Notes under the pieces: generated by a model | Database searches by the model: none | The model's input: only the letters and a program-made list of their open reading frames with translations | What the model was told of the DNA's origin: nothing | NCBI GenBank assembly: GCA_030374765.1 | Contig: JARGXX010000068.1 | Location: 930,001 to 994,000 of the forward strand | DNA length: 64,000 bases | Direction of reading: 5' to 3' | Source: Agarophyton chilense | Lineage: Eukaryota; Rhodophyta; Florideophyceae; Gracilariales; Gracilariaceae | Program-made: the position numbers and the translations under genes | Shown here: positions 55,233-64,000 of the stretch, in pieces | How positions within the stretch are numbered: position 1 is the stretch's first letter | Layout: each line of letters begins with the position of its first letter

Positions 55233-55463
55233 ATGTCGAAGAAAGTGCCCGCTGCCAAGCCCCAGAGAACATACACGACTGTCACTACCGCAAATGCAAC
55301 CATTTCAGCTGTCCCAAACACTCCAAACGTTTCGTACTTCGGTCCGGACGATGTATCTGATGAAGAGGACGACTTGGAGGAGGTAATGGACTGGGACGAT
55401 GTCAGCGACGCCAACTTCTATCTACCTGATGTTTCCGAAATGCAGGCTGACGTGGATGGATAG
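55233..55463 (+). CDS. small acidic ORF, possibly a hAT 3' exon
   Basis: 76 codons from an ATG. The N-terminus is basic (SKKVPAAKPQR) and the C-terminus is strongly acidic (DDVSDEEDDLEEVMDWDDVSD). Not recognised. A GTTAGT...AACAG intron-like stretch just upstream (about 55193-55225) could link it to the hAT frame. Confidence 0.35.
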   Translation: MSKKVPAAKPQRTYTTVTTANATISAVPNTPNVSYFGPDDVSDEEDDLEEVMDWDDVSDANFYLPDVSEMQADVDG

Positions 55464-56484
55464 AGGTGCAATGAGTCTTAGTTTATGCTCGAGCTTGTGG
55501 TACATCTCGTGAGACAACGCTTCTTCCAAAGATAACGCTCAATGCTACGTAGGAAGTCGACGGGCATACCGTAAAGAGAGACAGAGAGAGAGTACCATTC
55601 AGTCATACGGTGCACTGCTCATGTTTAATGATCACGGCATTGCTTCCTTCATTCCAATCCCACCTTCGCTTAGAGCATAACAATGTTCCCATTCGATAAA
55701 AATCGATGCGGAAGTCCCAATAACAATATGCGCATAGTGAAGACTTTGAGTAGAAGTCTCAGCTAGTGAAGACCGACGAACGTGTTTCGTATCTCGGTGG
55801 ATAGCCTCATGGGACCGAAGCTTAGCTGTCGTTGCTGCTGTCCCCATCCATTTTGTTGGCTGTATGGGTTGCCAAGCTGTTTGGAACGGCGATTTCCTTG
55901 TCAGCTTCATGCAGATAAGAGATAAAGTTGCAATGTGTGCTGACCAGCAAGAAGAGAATCAAACTTCAGGTTCACTTGACTCGCTTTCTAAGAGCCCCAT
56001 GTCTCTAGCTCATCAAAATGTTTGTCTTCTGGTTTCCAACGGTTTCCAACGAACACGAGCTTTTACGGCATTATCACGAAGTTTTGCCGTTGCTCTTTTG
56101 ACATGGCCAGCGGATGGAGAATGGAACTGACACCGCTGAAGTGCGGGCGGGCTCCCGTACCGTGGGTATCATATTCTTTGGTGATTCATGTACAGGTTGA
56201 ATTCTGACCATCTGCCGTGAAATCTGAGCTGTATCCGCGCTTTTGGAAGCTCGTAGAGTTGCTTTTTTCAGACTACCGTTGGTTCACTCGATAATTTCTT
56301 CGGCAGAACGGGAAGCGGGAGTGATGCTGAAACGGACGAGTTTCAGAACATACATAGCTGATGATAACGTGTAGGTTTTTTGCTTTGTTGCAAACACAGA
56401 GAATATATTGAGCGATGGTTTTGTTACTCAAAACGATGTCCACTATGCAGCACGCCCATTTCAAAAACACGTCACCATCAATCA
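55464..56484. other. anonymous spacer
   Basis: No supported gene. It should contain the right end of the hAT element and the 3' UTR of the CCDC90-like gene. A GA-rich run is at 55573-55591. Confidence 0.4.
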
Positions 56485-57110
56485 TCACATAACCAAAAAG
56501 CACCATTCATCCCTTCCAACAACTCGCGGATCACACTCATCAGCAAGATTTGAAGTAGGTAAATGTAACATTTTTGACGATTCACCGCCAATAGTAGTAC
56601 TCAATCGAACAATCTCCAAACCAATCGCACCAGCCACCACAATCACCCATTTGATCACACCATTCTCCACCAGTTCCACGACAGTGTAAATCTCGGCCAC
56701 TGAAGTTTCCATCCGCTTCTCTATTGCGTTGATGTCCGTTTTGAGGAGTGCGAAATCAGCCTCTTCTAGAATGCTGAGTTCGGAACGAAGTGATACAAAT
56801 TCGTTTTTGGTGACCATTTGGTTCTGATGATGTCTGTTGGCGTGTTTTGAAACGCGTACCACTTCATCTGTGATAGCCTTGCTCTGTATCTGTGAGAACC
56901 CGGCTTGTCTCAAAAACGCCACCTGAAAACAAGCAGTCTATGTGTATCGGAAATCAACGACGACTGTGTAACGACGCGCTCCATCTCTGCACAGAACTTT
57001 GACCTCAACGAATCCTCCGTCGTCACATTCTTATCGGTATACAATCTTCCTCCTGATTCCGCTCTTGAAAACGCTGTGTTGCTATGCGTCGAACACAGCC
57101 GTCTGTTCAC
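56485..57110 (-). CDS. CCDC90 / DUF1640 (MCUR1-like) mitochondrial coiled-coil protein
   Basis: Exon 2 is 56922-56485 and exon 1 ends at 56973. The 50-bp intron is GTTACA...TTTTCAG, phase 0. At least 191 residues. Family features: a FCAEMERVVAFLRQAGFSQIQSKAI segment across the splice, a coiled coil with SILEEADFALLKTDINAIEKRM, and a C-terminal transmembrane helix (IKWVIVVAGAIGLEIV). Relatives are inner-mitochondrial-membrane proteins linked to calcium uniporter regulation and respiratory assembly. About 34 residues follow the membrane helix, longer than usual. The 5' end is unresolved: exon 1 opens at a GTG (57110) and has no in-frame ATG before a stop at about 57132, so another upstream exon is likely. 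Confidence 0.75.
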
Positions 57111-57649
57111 GAGCGTTGGGTGCGGAGCGTGTCATAGCCGCGCATGAAAAGCGGTTCTGAATGTGCGCTGCAGCGCACCACTCATCTCACCCTCGCCGCG
57201 CGCTCGCTCGCTTTCACTCGCTAGATAGGTAGTTCAATCCATGTTTGGGAAACTCTCTATATAATCGTGACCAGTCGCCTTCTTCCTCACATGTACTTCT
57301 TCAATTAACCTCTAGAGATCATCGGCAGTGGGCTGTACCACGACAAGGCGCTTAGCATGTACCACGTTTGCCGTTAAAGAAACCATTGACATTGTCCTTT
57401 CCACCCAACTATCATATCATCAGCCAGATCAGGTAAATAAACCAGCGCGCAACCTGCATCTTTATCAGACCCAAGCAAAGTTTCTCCGAGAAAAAACCGC
57501 TGGGAAAGCCCTGTCCAGTGGCTCCTTTGGAGCTGTTACTTGGAGGGGATATTCATGGAAAACGGCGGTTGGATCTTCTTCCGACGACAGCCTACTGCAT
57601 TCGTGCAGCTCGACGGAGGCCCTTTGATGACGTATTAGCCAGGCCCGTA
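57111..57649. other. promoter region and uncertain 5' exon area
   Basis: It lies between the CCDC90-like gene (-) and a possible plus-strand gene. It contains a GC-rich GCGCGCTCGCTCGC patch and a TATA box (57258-57264). An open frame at 57328-57627 lacks an ATG start. Confidence 0.4.
57258..57264 (+). promoter_or_regulatory. TATA box
   Basis: TATATAA in CTCTCTATATAATCG. It would place transcription start near 57290, ahead of the small ORF at 57650. Confidence 0.45.
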
Positions 57650-57958
57650 ATGGCGAAAGGTAAGCCGACCGACCCCTTGGGCGAGTTTAACGACCTCCCT
57701 GGTCGCGAGGTCGTTTTCAGAAAGGACGTGACCGTGAGACGCGGCAGAACCATCGTGACGGTGCCCTGCGGCAGACCCAAAGTGTTCCCCGGCAGAACCA
57801 TGGTTTCCAGTGGCAGAAACGCGGTGCACCGTGTTTCTCACTGGAACCAAAGGCACCTGCATGATTCGGTTACACTGACCGTTGGTGACGACGGCAACCT
57901 GATGTTGTATTGGGGCAAGTATGTCCAGGGGCTCCTGCGCAATTTCCACGTCAAGTAA
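57650..57958 (+). CDS. hypothetical basic protein
   Basis: 102 codons from ATG 57650; the frame is open back to 57518 without an ATG. Not recognised. The middle holds an imperfect repeat with RGRTIVTVPCGRPKVFPGRTMVSSGR, i.e. (P/R)GR(T) units about 10-16 residues apart. A TATA box lies about 390 bp upstream, so a spliced 5' UTR is possible. Confidence 0.35.
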   Translation: MAKGKPTDPLGEFNDLPGREVVFRKDVTVRRGRTIVTVPCGRPKVFPGRTMVSSGRNAVHRVSHWNQRHLHDSVTLTVGDDGNLMLYWGKYVQGLLRNFHVK

Positions 57959-58849
57959 ACCGCTTTGTAGTACAAAAAAAGCTTGCGCACACCTGCGTAA
58001 TGGAGCCTATGGTGGCAGCGGCTGACCTGTGACTGTTGGAGAGAATTGTGCAGCACTGAAGAAATTGGGCGTGCGTGGACGTTGGTTAGCGGTACAAGTC
58101 CAACGGTTGTACACGAGAAAGTTGTAAGAGCGTGGGCTGTCAGGGCATCCAGTGGTTTTACCTGACTTGAAAAGAAAATCTTGAATAGTCTACTGTACTA
58201 GAATAAAGTGATATCGTGTTCACGTGTACTAGTATTAACTGGCATTTAAAAACTCTGGGAGAATACTGTGACTGTTGGCGCATTTTTATTTATTGGCATT
58301 TATTGCCGTAAATTGGGGAGCAAGCAATAAATTTTTGGAAGTTGTTTTTCACGGGTGAAAACGTGTTAGTTAAAGATGACCCAAAATGGGGCAAAGGAAT
58401 GTCATGGAAATGTCTTTGTTGTGAGGCACGATGAATGCATAGTGTTGGCGTCATCTCTGGATGTGACGCCGTAGGCCATACCTTACTGTAAACTTCGGCG
58501 ATAGTAAGCCTTTTGCGTTACTGAATGGCCCAGATAGATGAAATGAGATCTAAGTCGATATGAACCTCTTTTTATTGATCTTCTTAATAATCCCAGCCAA
58601 AGACTTATGTCAATACTCATTAGAGGTCAGATGCCCTGGATTCCGGTCAGATACTTCAAATTTGTAACGATTTCTTAAACCCTTTCACTTCTGATTTAAC
58701 CAGAAGCAGACGTGTAAAATACCTGCAGGCATTTCCCAGGAGAGTTAATAAGAAAAGGATGTGTTTTCAATCTATACCAAAAGCTGGTTTTTTGCAAAAA
58801 AGGTTAGGAGGCACCACTTGCGGCAGCTTCTCAATCAGTACTAGATCTC
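57959..58849. other. anonymous stretch
   Basis: No gene. A small hairpin (GGCGTCA...TGACGCC) lies at 58448-58471. Confidence 0.4.
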
Positions 58850-59330
58850 AGATCTCCTGTCGTACAATCACCTGTGGGGTATGCTACTGTCTTGTCTCGG
58901 GAGCGTAGTGATGCTCAACCGTAGAAAGCGTGTTGACGCTCAACCTTAGAAGGTAGATGTAGTAAACCTCGATGGTAAAAGGGCACCGTGAAAACCCGCA
59001 GGGGCGAACGGCGGGGCAACTAGCCTATACCATGTAGGTGAACGATAGTAGGCGTCGACGCGCGGGAAAGCCTGTGTGGTAGTTGAGAAACGATGAACCA
59101 AAAGGTATAGTCGTGACCCAAGTGGTGCCTATCTTTATCAGATTAGGATGGGGGAGGTGCAGTTCCCTATATGCAGTGGACTGCACTCTCCAGATCACCC
59201 GGAAGGTGCCAGCAGGGCACGGTCTCTGACCTAGTGTCAGAGACCTGGCCAGCACTGGCTAGAGTGCCCGGTGGCCACTCCACTACTGTACTAAAATAAA
59301 TATAATTACAATTACAATTACTAACAAATA
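58850..59330 (+). ncRNA. candidate structured RNA / retroposon 3' end
   Basis: A GC-richer block in AT-rich surroundings without an open frame. Its right part is a chain of stem-loops: TGCAGT/ACTGCA (59172-59185), GTGCC/GGCAC (59206-59220), a perfect 10-bp stem GGTCTCTGAC/GTCAGAGACC (59221-59245) and a nested stem TGGCCA+GCACT / AGTGC+TGGCCA (59246-59277). It ends in AAATAAATATAATTACAATT-type repeats (59294-59324). Structured RNA followed by a short A/T-rich repeat is typical of the 3' ends of non-LTR retrotransposons and their SINEs. No reverse transcriptase is seen nearby, so it would be a truncated copy or a SINE. Confidence 0.4.
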
Positions 59331-60344
59331 CTCAACCAGAAGGTACATGTCAACAATACACGTGGCTGACAACACCTCGATGGTAGCTCGCCAGGAGCAG
59401 CGTGGCCGATGATCCCTCGCACCCATCACCTACAACGTCAGTGTAGTATATAGACAACATCAACGGTCAAACCTTCTGCCACTATACGACATCTCCACCA
59501 ACTCTCTCCGACAGTCACACCGGTCGTCTCTCTTTCACACCAAACGAGCTTCAACTGGTACTGTGAACCGACAGAAGGTACTACGACCAGCGGCTAACGC
59601 CTCACTGGACATAAGCCGGGAAACAACTCATGTTTTGGTAAATTAAAGGGATGAAAGCCAAACGAAAACAATGTTGTAGGGTGTCAATTGTTGGTTTAGG
59701 GTCTTTCAAGAGAAAAACTGGATATATCAGAGGCCTTTTTACAGAGATCTAAGACCTCTAAAACGGAGCTGAAACGCATAACTATTCGATAGTTACTACG
59801 ATGTGTTTCTTGATTACTGTAATTTATGCGAGAAGCATTTAAAGCAGCACAATACCAAATAAAACTATACCAACTAGAAATTTTTCCATAATGCGCCACT
59901 ATGGCTTTTGAAGTCAGTGGTGAAATACAGAGTGTAGATCCTGCTGAAACTCCAAAAACGTGTGTTTCAGCAATCCTGGAACACTGTACGCAGTACGGAA
60001 CCGATATATAGATCCTGATCGCTTGATTCTGATCGGGCTGTAAAACAGCAGTTTACGTTTGAAAAGATATCAATGTGACATTCTACAGTCCTGCGTGTCA
60101 ATGCTGAACAAAGCTACATATAAACATAGGAGAGTGTACTGTAATTGGTTTATCGGTGCTTCTATTACAAAGAGTGCTCTTAATGATTGCTTGCCATTTA
60201 AGAGTTCTTTTCCTATAGAGCAAATCACTCAGAAAGCGAATCGAACTGCTGCTTTGAAGTTTGCCAGCCTTACTTTCTAGCACAGATGCATTTACAGGCC
60301 GTATTGGACGTTTTCATTTTGTATAGAAAAAGGCACCCAATGAA
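59331..60344. other. anonymous stretch with a diverged repeat
   Basis: 59331-59400 repeats, in diverged form, the start of the preceding block (CTCAACC..AGAAGGTA.ATGT and ACCTCGATGGTA, compare 58914-58978). Otherwise no gene. Confidence 0.4.
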
Positions 60345-61700
60345 GTGAAGATATCGGCAAAGAAGTCAAAAGCGACCCAATTCACTATATTTAATCCAAA
60401 GTTTGCAAGGTTTTTTAATCATATTGCATGTGTAAATAGGGCATCAATTGTCGCATGTCTTTTCCTGCTCCTTCGATGCGCTGAACTCATATCCAATTCT
60501 AAATCAATGCAGAACTGCAACCCTCCCATGTCAAAGTCTGTCAAGGAGTACTCATTTGACAACATCAATACTAGCTCTCTCTTTCTGTCTGCGAAAGACC
60601 TCTTGTATCTGACCATCGATAGTTTTGGCAGCACCACATCACTTTCTGGCTCGCTCTCGACATTTACGGTGCTCTTCGTGTCCTGCGCATCTTTCGTGAT
60701 ATCTAATGCATTCTTAAGGGCAACTGAAACACACACATCTATCAGTTCCACAATTCTGTTGAAGCATTTTAAATCAGCATCAGAGAAGGACTGCATAGCC
60801 TCCAAATCCAAAAGTTCCTGTAGTTCTTCCCTTACTCTATATGTACTTTAGCCGTGTAAGCAATCCTCTTTCAACACGTCTAGTTCGTTCAATATGTCCT
60901 CCGCCGTACTTTTTAGCTATGCTTTACCGCGCTGCATTGTGATAGATGCAATTCGCTGTGGATTTTTTTCGGTGATTTTCGCACTCTCATGAAAAGGACG
61001 CTAGGCAGAAATGATTTTTTTAGACAGGGCTACCTTCAGAACTCTGATTTTCTGAATATGATGTTGGGCCAATATAGATGTCTCTAACCAACCGTTCATT
61101 ACCGGCTTTGTAGGTACCATTTTCCATACTCGTGACATCATAAGTACTGTATCATATGTAGTTACCGCCTCATTTATCTTAAAAATACGGCGGTCTGAGG
61201 CCTATTTTGCCCATTTTGGTGTTAAAATGCTGAAGAATATATCGAACCAATAGTCTTCTCAATACACATTTAAGAGAACTTTCTGTAGAAGCACCTACAG
61301 GCTGCAAGAATGAGGTCATGTGGGGGGTAAAAAAAGGCAGAATAGCTAGAGAAGATGTCGTAATCAATTAAATGTACAGAAAAATTGTCCAATACGCCAT
61401 TGGTTTTGCGACCTTGAAAAAACGCCGTTCCATCGAACCCCCTCGGCATCCTGTTCCATAAGAATTTTTTTGTTTTGTAGGCGTTGGCGTGGTGAAAATG
61501 AAACAATTACAGATCCCTCACTGCATCAAAATGTCTCAAAAAGCTGCGAGGCCTTCTAGCATTGCCAATTATGGCAAGTGGAGCTTTTGAGCCCTTGGAA
61601 AAAATGGTCAAAACGGTTGTGAGACGGTCTTTTGCTTTGATGTAAAAGGCAGGAATGTTGGTAAAGTGAACCGCACGGCTCAGGAATGATCATTAAAGAA
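60345..61700 (-). pseudogene. pogo/Tigger-like (DDE_1) transposase remnant
   Basis: Read on the minus strand from about 61700 down, several frames carry DDE_1 transposase pieces. They include AKDRLTTVLTIFSKGSKAP and LAIIGNARRPRSF (about 61640-61530), a catalytic-type VLDNFSVH (about 61375-61400) and LPFFTPHMTSFLQPVGAS (about 61280-61340) for the usual LPPNTTSxLQPLD. SSLKCVLRRLLVRYIL follows it. A 130-codon open piece (60811-60419) ends RRSRKRHATIDALF, like the tail of such proteins. Frameshifts separate the pieces and LQPLD has become LQPVG, so the gene is dead. No CENP-B-type helix-turn-helix or TIRs were found. Confidence 0.65.
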
Positions 61701-64000
61701 CAGCAATCAAATCTTTGTTACAGAGATTTGACACACTGTACACAGCCAGTTTCTTTCTAAGTTCCAATATTGCTTCATTTATGCAGGCTTTTGAGAAATT
61801 ACCGTTTTGGCCAACTCCATTCTTAATTCTCAAACGGTTCCTTTTCAAGTCATTAGCACACTAATGGGAGCTGGTTTTAAATGATGTAAAAGCTGCAATT
61901 TTGTGTCAACAATTTGCTTTTTGGGGTTCTGTAGTATCTGGTGATCCTATTACATTGTTCAGCTTTGTGATCATCTGTCTTAAATGTTAATGTGGCAGCT
62001 CATATTGTGTCTTTGTAACGCAATGACTCGTAGGTCATCGTACTAGTCTCAACCTGGAGTAGCATGGAAGAGCGGGTCCTAAGGTTTATATCCTTGACGG
62101 CAGCACTTTCACAGTACTTTATGCAATGAGAGGGCGTTAATTGAAAAGTCCAACAGGTTGACGCTACGGAAACGATGGCTTGAAGACCAATTGGTAGAAC
62201 TAATGTACCAAAAAGGGTAATTAAGTATCTTAACGATGCCTCTATGATTCTAAGGAAGACACGTCACTCAAGCCACGTAGATATCAATGGTGAGGCGCTG
62301 GAATCTTTCTTGCACTGCAAAGCTATTTTATCACCCTAAATAAAAAAATATATTGTAAAAATCTAAATATGTCCGGCAGAGATCGGCCAGATCACGTGGC
62401 GTCTGAAAGATACCTCATGCTCTGCCGGCTTTCAGAACTCAACCGTAATCGTTGCTCCTTTACAATTTCATCTGCACGCATGTTTCGGTCCAAGGACCCA
62501 TGACGTGTTGGTGCCATATATGCTGCGAAACACATACCACAGACCAGCGCAACCGTTTCAAATCTTGAAGACGCGCGGCTTTTTCAAATATCCAAGGTAT
62601 CCCTTAATTGCAACCAAACCAGAACAAGACGCCTCCCTTATGTCGCTCCTAGCCTCATAAAAAAAAAAACCCTCAATTCCGCGAAGCTGCCTCAAATAAT
62701 TGGACGGAAGACGTCGACTGCCTACTCGACAGAGCACCCCATTGCGAACCGCATTCTAAGGAGGGTTGGGAGCTAGTGAAACCGATTTCAACCACTGGGC
62801 CGCAAAAAAATGAGCGCCTTACACGTAGTCTAGAGAGCCCAAAGTAAAAGTTTGAAAAACTTGCTTACGTCCTAAAAAGTACTAGAGATCCAAACATCCA
62901 TCCACAAGAGCGGCAAGCTAAAGTCATCTTTCGCATTTTACATTCCAAAGCGCTCTCAAAAGTTTTACAGAAACCAGAAAACAGTATGAACCCTACTACA
63001 AGAGATCTCAAGCATCCTAGTGACCAGCATAAGGTAATTAGCGTTCGCTGTAGAAGATTAGAGTAAAACCAAAACATCAATCTAGACATCAGAGCACTGG
63101 ATCCAACTTTAATGCAATCATCGAGAGCAATCAAGAATCGAAAAAGTCCGATTGACTCACGTTAGGAGCACAAGCTTCTAATAGATGTCATCCGGCACAT
63201 GAAAGCAATTTTTTGGATCATTTTGTGTGTTACTAACGTCATCAAGAAATCTCAGACGGGCGAAGTAACTCCGACGAAGACAGATCTCAGAAACATAATT
63301 TGCCGAAAACTGCCAGCCTTTCTGCGGCCCCGGGTTTCTTCAAACGCAAAAGTAAACGTACCAATAACTCTTGATGATCCTAAGGCATCCAACTCTATGA
63401 AAAACCCGTTTCATGCGTTTTCCTCTTCTACACACACTAGTAGAGAGCAGAAACAGTTTGAATCGGGTTATGTCCAATTGTTCGAGTTCTCAAACTCATA
63501 AGATGACAAGAAAATAAAATGATGGGAAGAAGGTGCCATGAATCAGCTGGAAGTAAGCGTTTGAGTCTTCGCAAAGTAGCACGGAGTGCTTGAACCCCTT
63601 ATTCCGCAGTTTATCTTCTTGAAGGGTAAATTTGCAGCAAGATCATATCTATTGCGTCTTATTCAATGGACCTCGACACTTAACTTTCATTTGCCATGCG
63701 CACTAGCACTATCCTTCCATTCACAATAGTCAAGATACAAGCAAATGAACTATCTCTTGGCAATCGGAACCCATTTTGAGCCATTTCTTTCGAAAGACCG
63801 GAAACGCAGGAAAGTTGGGACTCGTTCAAATCCCAAGATTTATTAATGGCAGCATAAATTATTTCTTCTCAAAAATTCTAAACCAAGAAGATTACCACTT
63901 CAACTTCTTTCGTGAATCCAGTAAAAACCCCATTCTGTACGCGGGTCTTTTTGGGAGGAGAATGTGAAGAAAAAGCGATACTCTTTACTCCTCCGGTCAG
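61701..64000. other. anonymous AT-rich stretch
   Basis: No supported gene apart from a possible small secreted ORF at 63199. It contains paired inverted repeats at 62373-62436 and an 11-base A run at about 62660. Confidence 0.4.
63199..63501 (+). CDS. hypothetical small secreted protein
   Basis: 100 codons from an ATG. The N-terminus (MKAIFWIILCVTNVIKKSQT) resembles a signal peptide. The rest is Ser/Pro/Lys-rich with one Cys and no recognisable domain. It could be a chance ORF. Confidence 0.25.
   Translation: MKAIFWIILCVTNVIKKSQTGEVTPTKTDLRNIICRKLPAFLRPRVSSNAKVNVPITLDDPKASNSMKNPFHAFSSSTHTSREQKQFESGYVQLFEFSNS

Noticed and set aside
58960-59060. Resemblance of GAACGGCGGGGCAACTA to a conserved large-subunit rRNA segment
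   Set aside because: Only about a dozen bases agree and the flanks do not match 28S rRNA, so no rRNA is called.
1-64000. tRNA genes and CRISPR arrays
   Set aside because: I looked for T-arm-like TTCGAAT/TTCGAAC contexts and for spaced short repeats. No cloverleaf could be built around the few hits, and no repeat-spacer array exists.

Overview
The window is nuclear DNA from a compact, intron-poor eukaryote. Real genes are single-exon or carry one short GT-AG intron (50, 55, 76 and 100 bp), and they sit close together in islands separated by transposons and anonymous DNA. A plastid-type Mpv17 protein, plant-type ureidoglycolate amidohydrolase, paired WS/DGAT acyltransferases and a chromodomain Ty3 element point to a photosynthetic eukaryote. 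The layout best fits a florideophyte red alga (Chondrus-like). That assignment is inference; no rRNA or organelle marker is present.

Layout. 317-2964 is a repeat (copy A) whose two overlapping halves recur in inverted orientation at 29261-30711 (B) and 33919-35462 (C). 3.5-12 kb is a gene island: uricase with a PTS1 (-), a bromodomain/AT-hook protein (+), an Mpv17-family protein (+) and a TTD14-like P-loop protein (-). 12071-18339 is a complete Mutator-like element with perfect 164-bp TIRs and a 9-bp target duplication. It carries a Ulp1-like protease ORF in frame with a large MULE transposase, and it landed in the 5' region shared by the TTD14-like and Maf genes. 18.9-26.8 kb holds Maf, a TRAF-type zinc-finger protein, a secreted cupin/JmjC-like protein and UAH. 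29-36 kb has repeats B and C and a 5'-truncated SPB1 fragment abutting C. 36-40.7 kb holds a divergent pair of WS/DGAT paralogues.

41.3-55.2 kb is a nested transposon. A decayed hAT element is split by an 11.8-kb chromovirus (43201-55002) with ~1% divergent LTRs, a 5-bp TSD, gag, pol, a separate chromodomain ORF and an intact ~620-codon antisense ORF of unknown function. Its gag and pol carry three in-frame stops, and the integrase catalytic Glu position is Gln. 55.2-64 kb holds a CCDC90/DUF1640 gene, a chain of RNA hairpins ending in an A/T-rich tail (candidate retroposon 3' end), a pogo/Tigger-like remnant and otherwise anonymous DNA.

Uricase and UAH are the first and a late step of urate-to-glyoxylate purine catabolism and lie about 21 kb apart. 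Otherwise I see no pathway clustering. The most unusual objects are the chromovirus antisense gene, the Ulp1-MULE reading frame split by one amber codon, and the hairpin array at 59172-59277.
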